From positions 620,001 to 684,000 of the forward strand of contig NZ_FOFN01000002.1 of the NCBI RefSeq assembly GCF_900111025.1: a stretch of 64,000 nt of DNA, written 5' to 3'. Origin of the DNA: Hyunsoonleella jejuensis. Lineage in GTDB: Bacteria; Bacteroidota; Bacteroidia; Flavobacteriales; Flavobacteriaceae. A program made the translations under genes and the position numbers. Shown here piece by piece: positions 17,238-26,232 of the stretch. A model generated the notes under the pieces. The model searched no databases and was not told the DNA's origin. It saw only the letters and a list, made by a program, of their open reading frames with translations. Each line of letters begins with the position of its first letter. The stretch's first letter is position 1.

Positions 17238-17822
17238 TTAAGAGATTGCTTGTTTCACCAAAGTCAAAGATTTTTCTGAGAAATTAAGTTTTAAGGCTTC
17301 TTGTCGACCTTCATCACTCATTTTTACCCAAGTCTTTTGCAGAATATCAATTACTTTTTCATCTGGATGTTTTTCAGCAAACTCTTCGAAATAATAATCT
17401 AGGAACACCAAACAAATAGTATCCTCTAGAGCCTGTGACTCCTCATTTTTTTTTATGAGTTTTTTCAGGATAATTTTTCTAATTCTAGAGTCAAATTCAT
17501 CGTCATACCCAACTTTTTTCAAAATATCAGAAGTTAAATCAGCATGCATTTTTTTTAAGGTCTCTCGCCATTTTAAGTAGCCAACCCGATCCATAGGATA
17601 TTCATCTCTGGGAATCTTCCATCGACATATATGCTGCGCCCTCGCCGCAATTTGTAAAGCTTTAGACGCATTGGGTTTAAACTGGAGTAATTTTCGCGTC
17701 ATACGTTGGGAATACAACAATTCTTTAGGATATTTTATCCCTGCAATATCATAAGTATTAATATCCTCAGAATTCGCCTTATCTATAAGTGCAATAGCAG
17801 TTTCAAAACGTGTGGGTTTCAT
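17238..17822 (-). CDS. DUF4202 domain protein
   Basis: About 194 residues. The frame is open from a TTG at 17855, but the ATG at 17822 gives the family-like start MKPTRFETAIALIDKAN. Visible conserved blocks are YSQRMTRKLLQF, ARAQHICRWKIPRDEYPMDR and the C-terminal EDTICLVFLDYYFEEF. The scattered His, Asp and Glu residues suggest an HD-like metal-binding fold, but no activity is known. It lies between nirD and the NarX-like kinase, after a long inverted repeat. The context suggests a link to nitrogen assimilation. Confidence 0.8.
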   Translation of the reverse strand: MKPTRFETAIALIDKANSEDINTYDIAGIKYPKELLYSQRMTRKLLQFKPNASKALQIAARAQHICRWKIPRDEYPMDRVGYLKWRETLKKMHADLTSDILKKVGYDDEFDSRIRKIILKKLIKKNEESQALEDTICLVFLDYYFEEFAEKHPDEKVIDILQKTWVKMSDEGRQEALKLNFSEKSLTLVKQAIS

Positions 17823-17926
17823 ATATCTTTTTGAATTATATTCTGTGATAGCCAAGATACATAATTCATTTTTTTAATTAAATATTACAGTATGTATTTT
17901 TAATTTGCAATCTAGGTTCCCATCGT

Positions 17927-18050
17927 ATTAAATAAATTCACCAAAGCACTTGCAGTAAAAGCATGGAATGATTACAATTTTGCCTTAGTAATTTAATAAC
18001 CTTGTAAAGCATACTTATAATTACTGCTTGCTTTGGCGTATTTATTTAAT
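17927..18050. repeat. Long imperfect inverted repeat between nirD and the DUF4202 gene
   Basis: The left arm (17927-17958) and right arm (18021-18050) pair over about 30 bases with small internal mismatches. The longest uninterrupted blocks are ATTAAATAAAT and CCAAAGC. The 62-base spacer also holds two AAAGCAT-like words. In the direction of nirD transcription it could form a large stem-loop ahead of the DUF4202-kinase genes. A MITE-like remnant or a cis-acting RNA are both possible. Confidence 0.7.
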
Positions 18051-18053
18051 GAT

Positions 18054-18437
18054 TTATTCAGAAAAGCCAACATAAACATAATCTTCTTTAATCATAACTG
18101 GGTAAGTTGCAATGGCTTTTAAATCTCCATTTAAGTTTTCACCATTTTCTAATGAAAAGGTTTTTTTATGTAAAGGACAAGCCACTTTGGGGATGCCCTT
18201 ATCGTCACCAATCATTCCCCTACTTAACACCATTTCCATTTTATGCGGACATAAATTTTGACATGCATACCACTTGCCCAATCTTTCAAAATTAAATACA
18301 GCAACTTGTTTATCCTTATACTTTATACAGGCACCACCATCTTTAGGAAAGTCATTTACATTTGCTGCTTTAAACCAAACTTTTACATCCTCTAATTTGG
18401 TAGCTTCGTATTTTTCTAGAATTTCTTCCATTATCAT
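18054..18437 (-). CDS. nirD: Nitrite reductase small subunit NirD
   Basis: The 127-residue Rieske-like subunit of NADH nitrite reductase carries CPHK and CPLHK, so both Cys-x-His pairs of a Rieske [2Fe-2S] centre are present. Many enterobacterial NirD proteins have lost theirs. The start is ATG 18437 or the second in-frame ATG at 18431. It follows nirB by 20 bases in one operon. Confidence 0.92.
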   Translation of the reverse strand: MIMEEILEKYEATKLEDVKVWFKAANVNDFPKDGGACIKYKDKQVAVFNFERLGKWYACQNLCPHKMEMVLSRGMIGDDKGIPKVACPLHKKTFSLENGENLNGDLKAIATYPVMIKEDYVYVGFSE

Positions 18438-18457
18438 TTAAGTTTTAAAACTTTTGA

Positions 18458-20974
18458 TTAAACCCAAGGTTCTGGCATTTTCTGATCTCTCATTGGGACA
18501 AAAACAATGTTATCGTCATCCTCTTCGCTATTCACAAAATGATTGAAACGTTTCATCATTTCAGGATCGTTTACAGCTTGTGTCCACTCACATTCAAACT
18601 TATTCACCAAAGTTTGCATTTCTTTTTCTAAGTCCTCAGCTATTCCCAATTTGTCATCAATAATTACTTCTTTCAAATACTCTAATCCTCCTTCCAACTT
18701 TTCTTGCCACGCGGCAGTTCGTTGTAGAGGTTTAGCAGTTCGCATATAAAACATTAGGTATCTGTCTAAATATTTAATTACCGTTTCGTTATCTATTTGT
18801 TCGGCAAATAATTCGGCATGTCTTGGGTTTGCACCACCATTGCCTCCAACATATAAATTCCAGCCTCCTTCAACAGCAATTAAACCAAAATCTTTTCCGC
18901 GTGCTTCGGCGCATTCTCGGATACAACCAGAAACGCCACCTTTAATTTTGTGAGGGGCGCGTATGCCTCGGTATCGATTTTCTAATTCAATTCCAAAACT
19001 CACACTTTCATCCATACCATAACGACACCAAGTAGAACCCACACAGGTTTTTACAGTTCTTAAAGATTTACCATAAGCGTGACCACTTTCAAAACCGTGA
19101 CTGATTAATTCTTTCCAAATCAAAGGTAGCTGATTTAAAGTAGCTCCAAATAAATCGATACGGACACCTCCAGTGATTTTAGTATAGAGGTCATATTTCT
19201 TAGCTATTTCACCAAGAGCAATGAGTTTATCTGGAGTAATCTCTCCTCCTGGAACCCTTGGCACAACCGAATATGTTCCGTTTCGCTGAATATTAGCTAA
19301 AAACCTGTCATTTGAATCTTGTATGGCGTATTCCTTATTGGCGGTATCAGCATGAATTGTTGCCATTAAGGAAGCAACTAGCGGCTTACACAATTCGCAA
19401 CCATGACCACCATTACCATAATTATCTAGCACTTCATTAAACTTTTGGTATCCTTTTACTTGGATTATTTTATATAAATCTTGTCTGTTATAGTCAAAAT
19501 GCTCACAAATAGAATCCTTAACCTCAATACCTAAAGATTTAAGCGTGGCATTAGTTAAATCTGCAACCATAGGTTTACAACCACCACAACCTGTTCCAGC
19601 TTTTGTACAACTTACCACATCCCCTAAATCTTTGGCATCTCCATTTTCAATTACACCACAAATCTGACCTTTGGTAACACTTTCGCAAGAACATATCTGT
19701 GCCTCATTTGGCAAATCCATTACGTCACCAAGTAATGCACCCCCTTCATTTGTAGGTAAAATTAACTTTGCAGGATCTTCTGGTATAGCCATACCATTTA
19801 GGTATACTTGATGCAACATACTATAATCTGCTGCATCACCCACTAGAATTCCGCCTAGTAGCTTTTTACCATCATGACTAACGTTAATTCGCTTATATAA
19901 ATGCTGTGTTTTATTTTCAAAAATGATGGAATGCCCTTTTGTTGCAGGCATAAACGGCTCACCAAAACTCGCCACATCAACACCAATTAATTTTAATTTG
20001 GTAGACATATCAATATCTGCCGGCATCACTTTATCTGCATTCCCTAATATCTGCTGAACCGCAATATCTGCCATATCGTAACCTGGGGCTACTAGACCAT
20101 AAATCATTTGATTGTATAGGGCGATTTCACCAATAGCATAAATCGCATCATCTGAAGTTTTCATCCTATTATCAACAATTACACCACCACGAACACCAAC
20201 TTCCAACCCACATGCTCTAGCCAACTCATCTCTTGGTCTTATTCCTGCAGAAACGATAAGCATATCAACATCTAACATATCGTCTTCTCCAAATTCCATA
20301 CCCGTAATACGACCGTTTCCTAAAATCTGATTTGTTGCCTTACTTAAATGAATATTTAATCCGATAGACTCTAATTTCAATTGTAATACTTGAGAACTTC
20401 TAGAATCCAATTGCCTCGGCATTAATTTTGGTGCAAATTCAACAATATGAGGTTCCAATCCCATATCCATTACAGCTTTACCAGCTTCTAGACCTAGCAA
20501 TCCCCCACCTAAAACTGCCGCCTTAGCATTGGGCTTTTCAGCCTTTAGTTTAGCAGCATAAGCAAGCATTCCTTCTAAATCTTCAATAGTTCTGTATACG
20601 AACACCCCTTCCTTTTCAACACCCTTAATTGGTGGCACAAAAGGTGAAGATCCAGTGGCGAGCACCAAATAGTCATATGAAAACTCACGGTCTTTTGCTG
20701 TAGTTATGGTTTTCGAACTTCTATTGATATCCGCAACACGTTCTCCTGTAATTAAATCGATATTATTATCAGTATACCATTCAACAGGTGCCATCTCTAG
20801 AGCTTTGGCATTTTGACTTTCAAAGAACTCACTAAGATGAACCCTATCATATGCTGGTCTTGGTTCTTCCCCAAAAACAGTAATTTTAAAGTCTTTAAAC
20901 GCTTCTTGGGCCACAAATTTTTCACAAAACTTATAACCCACCATGCCGTTTCCAACTACAATTATATGCTGCAT
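18458..20974 (-). CDS. nirB: Assimilatory nitrite reductase large subunit NirB
   Basis: This 838-residue enzyme reduces nitrite to ammonium with NAD(P)H. It starts with an FAD/NAD-binding module (VVGNGMVGYKF; GGGLLGLEAG). Two BFD-type [2Fe-2S] segments follow (CSCES...CGGC near 430-470 and a second ending CELC). Then come the ferredoxin-like half-domain and the [4Fe-4S]-siroheme domain, with TCVGSTWCRYG and CIRECAEA supplying the four cluster cysteines. All catalytic motifs are present. The promoter at 20992-21013 leaves a leader of only about 13-18 bases. Siroheme synthesis genes and a nitrate transporter are not in the window. Confidence 0.95.
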   Translation of the reverse strand: MQHIIVVGNGMVGYKFCEKFVAQEAFKDFKITVFGEEPRPAYDRVHLSEFFESQNAKALEMAPVEWYTDNNIDLITGERVADINRSSKTITTAKDREFSYDYLVLATGSSPFVPPIKGVEKEGVFVYRTIEDLEGMLAYAAKLKAEKPNAKAAVLGGGLLGLEAGKAVMDMGLEPHIVEFAPKLMPRQLDSRSSQVLQLKLESIGLNIHLSKATNQILGNGRITGMEFGEDDMLDVDMLIVSAGIRPRDELARACGLEVGVRGGVIVDNRMKTSDDAIYAIGEIALYNQMIYGLVAPGYDMADIAVQQILGNADKVMPADIDMSTKLKLIGVDVASFGEPFMPATKGHSIIFENKTQHLYKRINVSHDGKKLLGGILVGDAADYSMLHQVYLNGMAIPEDPAKLILPTNEGGALLGDVMDLPNEAQICSCESVTKGQICGVIENGDAKDLGDVVSCTKAGTGCGGCKPMVADLTNATLKSLGIEVKDSICEHFDYNRQDLYKIIQVKGYQKFNEVLDNYGNGGHGCELCKPLVASLMATIHADTANKEYAIQDSNDRFLANIQRNGTYSVVPRVPGGEITPDKLIALGEIAKKYDLYTKITGGVRIDLFGATLNQLPLIWKELISHGFESGHAYGKSLRTVKTCVGSTWCRYGMDESVSFGIELENRYRGIRAPHKIKGGVSGCIRECAEARGKDFGLIAVEGGWNLYVGGNGGANPRHAELFAEQIDNETVIKYLDRYLMFYMRTAKPLQRTAAWQEKLEGGLEYLKEVIIDDKLGIAEDLEKEMQTLVNKFECEWTQAVNDPEMMKRFNHFVNSEEDDDNIVFVPMRDQKMPEPWV

Positions 20975-20991
20975 AATTACGTATTTAGAAA

Positions 20992-21013
20992 CAAAACTAA
21001 GTATTTATACTTA
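20992..21013 (-). promoter_or_regulatory. Promoter and palindromic operator of nirBD
   Basis: On the minus strand, -7 box TAGTTTTG (20992-20999) overlaps the perfect-armed palindrome TAAGTA-TTTA-TACTTA (20998-21013, plus-strand reading). Twenty-one of 22 bases are identical to the nitrate reductase promoter element. Its location over the promoter core suggests direct transcriptional control. Confidence 0.75.
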
Positions 21014-21131
21014 TTTTTTAAGATAATTTACTAAGAAATTTACGTAGATGTATGATTATTACATAATTCTCAAATTGGTATAGAGATTATTATTTAATAA
21101 GAAAATTAAGGCTTGTGTTTTTGATGAAATA

Positions 21132-23426
21132 TTAACATTTCTCAACCGTTATCCTAACACTCTTTGAGGCAGGTGTTTTGGCTGTATGAGCAAAACTATC
21201 CAAAGGCACCAAGACATTAGTTTCTGGAAAATACGTAGCGCAACAATTTTTAGGAATATCGTAACCAACTACTTTAAAGTTATTGGCTTTACGAATCACA
21301 CCGTTATGTTCTGATTTTAGATGTACAACTTCATGTTCCTCTAAACTACGTAGTTTCATATCTTCACGATTCATAAAAATAATGCGTCTTTCATTAAAAA
21401 CACCACGATAACGATCATCTAGACCATAAATAGTTGTATTAAATTGATCGTGACTTCGAATTGTCATCATTACCAATTCGCCTTCTTTTAATTTCCAATC
21501 TGGCAATTTATTAATGCTGAAGTTTGCTTTTCCTGTTTTAGTTTTAAAATCTCGTACTCGTGCACCATTAGGTAAGTAAAAACCTGAAGGCTGCTTTATT
21601 TTAGTGTTGAAGTTTTCGAACCCTGCAACAACTTCAGCAATATCGTCTCTTACCAAATTATAATCGTCTCTGTAAGCTAACCAATTAATTTTAGAGCGCC
21701 CTTTTAACGTAGCTTCGGCTATACCACAAACAACAGCAACTTCGCTCATTAAAGTATCAGAACATGGTTCTAAAACACCTTTTGTAGATGACACCACACC
21801 CATAGAGTTTTCAACACTTTGAGTTTGAACGCCTGTTTTTTGATAATCTTTTTCAGCCCTCCCTAAACAGGGTAAAATTAAAGCTTCTTTACCCGTTACT
21901 ACATGCGAACGATTCAATTTTGTACTTACATGAACGGTTAAATTACAATTCGCCATAGCCTGTGCTGAATATGCCGTATCTGGTACTGCAGAAATGAAAT
22001 TGCCTCCTAAACCGAAAAACACCTTAGCTTTCTTCTCATACATTGCTTTAATCGCATCAATAACACTATATCCATGCTTTGGTGAAGGTTTAAACCCGTA
22101 TTTAGCTTCAATTTTATCTAAAAAAGCCTGTGGTGCAGACTCCCATATGCCAACCGTTCTATCCCCTTGCACGTTAGAATGTCCGCGCACGGGACAGGTA
22201 CCTGCGCCTTCCTTCCCAATACTTCCTTTTAACAATAAGAGATTCACTAATTCGCGAATATTATCAACTGCGTTCTCATGCTGTGTTAAGCCCATAGCCC
22301 AACAAATAATAATCTTGTTTTTATTTAAAACTAAGTCAAAAACTTCATCAAATGTTTCTCTTGAAACACCTGATGCAGCTAAACAATCATTAAAATTAAA
22401 AGTTTTTAAATCTGAAATAAAATCTTCTAAACCATTTGTGTACTCTTCGATGAATGCTCTATCAAATACATTTTCAGTGTCTTCCTCTTTTTCTAAAAGC
22501 TTTAATAGTAGTGCTTTAAAAAATGCCACATCACCATTAATCGTTATAGGTACAAAAACATCTGATAGTTTTGTCCCACCTGTTAACATTTTAATGGGGT
22601 TTTGTGGGTCGGTAAATTTTATTAGTCCAGCTTCTGGTAAAGGGTTTATCGTTATAATTTTACCTCCATTTTTCTTTGTTTTTTCTAGAGCAGACAACAT
22701 CCTCGGATGATTAGTTCCAGGATTCTGACCAACAACTATAACCAATTCTGCCTTATATAAATCATCCAAAGTTACAGATCCTTTGCCTATACCTAATGTT
22801 TCAGACAGTGCACTTCCGCTAGCTTCATGACACATGTTAGAACAATCGGGTAAATTTGATGTACCGTATTCCCTAACAAACAATTGGTATAAAAATGCAG
22901 CCTCGTTGGTAGTTCTACCAGACGTGTAGAACACCGCTTCATCAGGGTTATTTAACGCGTTTAAATGCTCAGCTACTTTAGCAAAAGCATCATCCCAAGA
23001 AATCGGCTGGTAATGTGTGGCGCCTTCAGGCAAAAACATTGGTTCTGACAACCTGCCTGATTTACCAATTTCAAAATCAGATAATTCAGCTAACGAGTCA
23101 ACGGAGTTGTTTGCAAAAAATTCTCGATTGATGAGTTTGTTTTGCATTTCCTCAGCCATGGCTTTCAAGCCATTTTCACAATATTCACCTAAAGAAGAAC
23201 GGTCATCATCCGGATCTGGCCATGCGCAACCAGGGCAATCAAAACCACCTTTTTGATTAAGGTTTTTAGATATTTTAAGAATATTACTTGGTTTAATATA
23301 TTTTATGGCGTGAGTTGTTGCCGCCTTTAAACCTCCTAATCCCGCACTATTAATTGGTGGGGTTTTGGTTTTTAAATTCTCGAACTTCTCAGGTGTTAAT
23401 GCTTTATCAATTGACGACTTACTCAT
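21132..23426 (-). CDS. FdhF/YdeP family molybdopterin oxidoreductase
   Basis: This 764-residue protein belongs to the formate-dehydrogenase-H-like FdhF/YdeP family. It has the characteristic FDCPGCAWPDPDD start rather than a standard CxxCxxxC cluster. The molybdopterin domain contains SNMCHEASGSAL, VVGQNPGTNHPRML and CPVRGHSNVQGDRT. A C-terminal dinucleotide-binding barrel follows (MTIRSHDQFNTTIYG). Physiological substrates of this family are unclear; YdeP is linked to acid resistance. It has its own promoter (23461-23468), separate from nirBD, and no operator palindrome. Confidence 0.9.
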   Translation of the reverse strand: MSKSSIDKALTPEKFENLKTKTPPINSAGLGGLKAATTHAIKYIKPSNILKISKNLNQKGGFDCPGCAWPDPDDDRSSLGEYCENGLKAMAEEMQNKLINREFFANNSVDSLAELSDFEIGKSGRLSEPMFLPEGATHYQPISWDDAFAKVAEHLNALNNPDEAVFYTSGRTTNEAAFLYQLFVREYGTSNLPDCSNMCHEASGSALSETLGIGKGSVTLDDLYKAELVIVVGQNPGTNHPRMLSALEKTKKNGGKIITINPLPEAGLIKFTDPQNPIKMLTGGTKLSDVFVPITINGDVAFFKALLLKLLEKEEDTENVFDRAFIEEYTNGLEDFISDLKTFNFNDCLAASGVSRETFDEVFDLVLNKNKIIICWAMGLTQHENAVDNIRELVNLLLLKGSIGKEGAGTCPVRGHSNVQGDRTVGIWESAPQAFLDKIEAKYGFKPSPKHGYSVIDAIKAMYEKKAKVFFGLGGNFISAVPDTAYSAQAMANCNLTVHVSTKLNRSHVVTGKEALILPCLGRAEKDYQKTGVQTQSVENSMGVVSSTKGVLEPCSDTLMSEVAVVCGIAEATLKGRSKINWLAYRDDYNLVRDDIAEVVAGFENFNTKIKQPSGFYLPNGARVRDFKTKTGKANFSINKLPDWKLKEGELVMMTIRSHDQFNTTIYGLDDRYRGVFNERRIIFMNREDMKLRSLEEHEVVHLKSEHNGVIRKANNFKVVGYDIPKNCCATYFPETNVLVPLDSFAHTAKTPASKSVRITVEKC

Positions 23427-23460
23427 AATTCTAAATATAGCAATTAATGTTTGAAGGTCA

Positions 23461-23468
23461 CAAAAATA
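23461..23468 (-). promoter_or_regulatory. -7 box for the FdhF/YdeP gene
   Basis: TATTTTTG on the minus strand matches TAnnTTTG, 35 bases before the ATG. The nitrate-locus palindrome is absent here, which argues that this molybdoenzyme is regulated differently. Confidence 0.45.
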
Positions 23469-23647
23469 CTTGAGAAGGATGTGGAAGGTTTATTCAATTT
23501 TGACTAATCTGTAAACTAAATGGTTAAAAATGTATTACAAATTACCCATGGACAAATCAAAATATAGGTTTTACTATATATTTGATTAACCAGACAAATT
23601 CTTATGAAATGAGTGACTGGAGATTATTGCACAAAAAACGCAGAATG

Positions 23648-24568
23648 ATGAAACACAAAATTTTAATATTAAAAACATATTGGCTTAAAAAAGATAGACT
23701 GAGTAATCACATTTTTAAGCTGGTATTTACATTTATATTGATTTTACCTCATATTACCGCAGCACAAGCACTAGGCTACAACGCTAATAGAATTGCATGT
23801 AGTGCAGATGGCAATGCCCAACCTGACCTAGAGTATACTGGAAAGTATAACTACGCCGATCCTGATGACTGGGGTGCAACACCTGCTTCTCTTGCCATAT
23901 TGGCAAAACTGAAACTTCAAGACCAGTTGGTTCATTTTTCATATAATAATTTTATGCCGTCGCCTGCGCATACAACTGTGCGAAATTACATGAACGAGGG
24001 CGTTGACGGTTCTATTGAAAAATGGAACTTTAATGAAGATGTATTCTTCGATGTCGGAACCCATAAAAAAGAGGCTATCAAAGATTTAAAAGAAGAAATA
24101 GAAAAATCTACTAAAGAGGACCCCTTATATTTCATAAATATGGGCCCTTCAGAATTTTTATACCGCGCTGTAAAATTGGTTGTAGATGAAGGAAAAATAG
24201 AAGCCTTGTCTCATGTTTATATTATTTCTCACAGCAACTATAATGACAACCATTTAAGAAGACCAGATCATCACACCATTGACGATGTTTTGAAGCTAAG
24301 TGATAATAAAATAAAATTCAAAAGGATTAAGGATCAGAATAATAAAAACAACTCTAATGAAGGCTGGAGTTCATTACACGATTGGAGCGTTTGGGATTGG
24401 TTAAAAAATCATGAAAATCCTGATATTGCTTGGATTTGGACCTGCATGAAAAAACATAAGGAATTTAGAGCCGACATCTCTGATGCTGGCATGGTGTATT
24501 ATTTGTTGACTGGTGACGAAGACGGAAATCCTTCAAAATTTCAGGAATTTTTGGGTGATAACATTTAA
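23648..24568 (+). CDS. Secreted protein of unknown function
   Basis: The frame opens at a TTG (23582), but ATG 23648 (or 23645) places a signal-peptide-like segment suitably: a basic region, then IFKLVFTFILILPHITAAQA. The mature part of about 265 residues has NRIACSADGNAQPD, a YADPDDWGATPASLAILAKL block, FINMGPSEFLYRAV and IISHSNYNDNH. The aspartate-rich start and the 'planning' of the repeats recall nucleoside-hydrolase-like secreted proteins of Bacteroidetes and Planctomycetes, but this is a resemblance only. It stands alone, convergent with mocA. No function is assigned. Confidence 0.7.
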   Translation: MKHKILILKTYWLKKDRLSNHIFKLVFTFILILPHITAAQALGYNANRIACSADGNAQPDLEYTGKYNYADPDDWGATPASLAILAKLKLQDQLVHFSYNNFMPSPAHTTVRNYMNEGVDGSIEKWNFNEDVFFDVGTHKKEAIKDLKEEIEKSTKEDPLYFINMGPSEFLYRAVKLVVDEGKIEALSHVYIISHSNYNDNHLRRPDHHTIDDVLKLSDNKIKFKRIKDQNNKNNSNEGWSSLHDWSVWDWLKNHENPDIAWIWTCMKKHKEFRADISDAGMVYYLLTGDEDGNPSKFQEFLGDNI

Positions 24569-24601
24569 CCAATCCACTCGGAATAGTTAAAAATGCAATA
24601 C

Positions 24602-25204
24602 TCATGTTTTTTTTAAACGGTTGTAATCTGACATTGTATCTATATCATAATTTTCAAAATTTGGTATAATTGTCTCTAATTGCCCACTATACTTTTTTAG
24701 TACTGATTTTGCGCCGTCATCACCTGTGATTTCAGATAATTCCTTAAAATATGACTTATCAAATAGAACAGGCACCCCTTTTTGTTTTGGGTTGTAGGCT
24801 GTAGCTATAATACCGTTTTCATGTTTAACAAACTGAAGTATCATTTTATCTAAATGTTCCGTGGTAACAAAAGGTTGATCTGCAAGCAGAACCAAAAGAC
24901 CATCACTTTTATCTTCTGAATTCATTATAAAATTAGAAACACAAGCAATAGATTTACCTAAACCCTGCTGCCATTCATTATTAATAAGAGTTGAAACAGA
25001 TGAATCCTTAATTCCTGAAGCTATAACCTCAGCGTTGGCACCTAAAACTACAATAACTTTGTTTACTGTAGTTTGTTTTGCTGTGTGAATTGCATGCTGA
25101 AGTAACGTTTTGTCCTCCCATTTTAAAAGCTGCTTAGAACTTCCTATTCTAGTCGATGCACCTGCGGCTAAAATGGCTATGGTGATATTTGAATATTTAG
25201 ACAA
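24602..25204 (-). CDS. MocA-like molybdenum cofactor nucleotidyltransferase
   Basis: The 200-residue protein has the MobA/MocA motif IAILAAGASTRIGSSKQLL and LLADQPFV. The context with XdhC and a xanthine-dehydrogenase-family enzyme favours MocA (CMP transfer to make MCD) over MobA, which is already at 3138-3722. The only start is a TTG at 25204, three bases past the xdhC stop, so translation is probably coupled. CTP versus GTP specificity cannot be proved from sequence. Confidence 0.82.
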   Translation of the reverse strand: MSKYSNITIAILAAGASTRIGSSKQLLKWEDKTLLQHAIHTAKQTTVNKVIVVLGANAEVIASGIKDSSVSTLINNEWQQGLGKSIACVSNFIMNSEDKSDGLLVLLADQPFVTTEHLDKMILQFVKHENGIIATAYNPKQKGVPVLFDKSYFKELSEITGDDGAKSVLKKYSGQLETIIPNFENYDIDTMSDYNRLKKT

Positions 25205-25207
25205 AGG

Positions 25208-26224
25208 CTAACGTTTCGAATGAATACTTCCCAATTTTTTACTGAGTGATATGGGGTTACGTTTTCTGGTGAAAGATAAAATCTCTGAAATAATGGAAAT
25301 AGCAATTTCCTGTGGGGTCTCTGAACCAATATTCAAACCTGCAGGACCATGAATAACATCCAAAAATCCATCTGAAACTTCCGGGCAGTATTCTATAAAT
25401 TGAGAGAGTAAATCTTCTCGTCGTTTCGTTGGTCCAAGAAGCCCAATATAACTGGGGTTTGTGTTTTTTAAGGCCACTAAATGACGTAAATCATAAGCAA
25501 AATTATGCGTCATTAAAACGATAGCTGTCTGATCATCAATAGATGAAACATCTAAATTTTCAGGCGTAGTTGGGATTAAGGTTTTTGCTCCAGGAAAGTT
25601 ATCTATCGACTTTGATTCTGAAACTCCTGCAACAATTGCTACTTCCCAACCAGTTATCGCAGCGTATTGACATAATTGTACGGCATCATGTTCTGCGCCA
25701 ATAATCATCAACTTATAACATGGTGGCATCGCTTGACGAAAAACCAAGCTGTCTTCTTTTTTTGAATATCTTTCAGAAATATTAAATTTATCCTTTCCTA
25801 TTTTTAATTCAGAACCTGCACCTTCAAAAACACCTTCTTTCTTTTCATAATACGAAATGAGATCAAATGGTTTTCTGTCATTCAAACATTTAAAAAAAGA
25901 AGATTCAAAAGTTGGCTCTAAACTAACTTGCTCTAATAAAATATAAAGTACACCTTCACATCCTAAACGGTATCTACCATCATAAGTCATCATTTTAGAT
26001 TGTCCCGTTTTAAAAACAGACTGCGCCTGTAACAACACTTCTTTTTCTACACAGCCACCGCTTACGGCGCCTATCATTGTGTTGTCTTCCATAATCAACA
26101 TACGTACTCCAGGTCTTCGATATGAAGAACCATCTAAATCCACTACCGAGGCTAAAACAGATTTTAAGCCTCTGTTTTTAGCATTTACAGCTTCTTCTAT
26201 GATATTCTTAAATTCGTGCGTCAT
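25208..26224 (-). CDS. XdhC/CoxI family molybdoenzyme maturation protein
   Basis: This 338-residue protein has the XdhC_CoxI N-terminal domain (GSSYRRPGVRMLI, AVSGGCVEKEVL, LGCEGVLYILLE) and a C-terminal Rossmann domain (IGAEHDAVQLCQYA, THNFAYDLRHL, GPTKRREDL). XdhC binds Moco and promotes its sulfuration and insertion into xanthine-dehydrogenase-family enzymes. It lies directly after the large subunit gene (8-base gap) and overlaps the translation-initiation region of the mocA-like gene. Confidence 0.92.
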   Translation of the reverse strand: MTHEFKNIIEEAVNAKNRGLKSVLASVVDLDGSSYRRPGVRMLIMEDNTMIGAVSGGCVEKEVLLQAQSVFKTGQSKMMTYDGRYRLGCEGVLYILLEQVSLEPTFESSFFKCLNDRKPFDLISYYEKKEGVFEGAGSELKIGKDKFNISERYSKKEDSLVFRQAMPPCYKLMIIGAEHDAVQLCQYAAITGWEVAIVAGVSESKSIDNFPGAKTLIPTTPENLDVSSIDDQTAIVLMTHNFAYDLRHLVALKNTNPSYIGLLGPTKRREDLLSQFIEYCPEVSDGFLDVIHGPAGLNIGSETPQEIAISIISEILSFTRKRNPISLSKKLGSIHSKR

Positions 26225-26232
26225 CGTGAATG

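Noticed and set aside
21994-22710. Plus-strand open frame of 238 codons within the FdhF/YdeP gene
   Set aside because: It is a shadow of a strongly motif-supported gene on the other strand.
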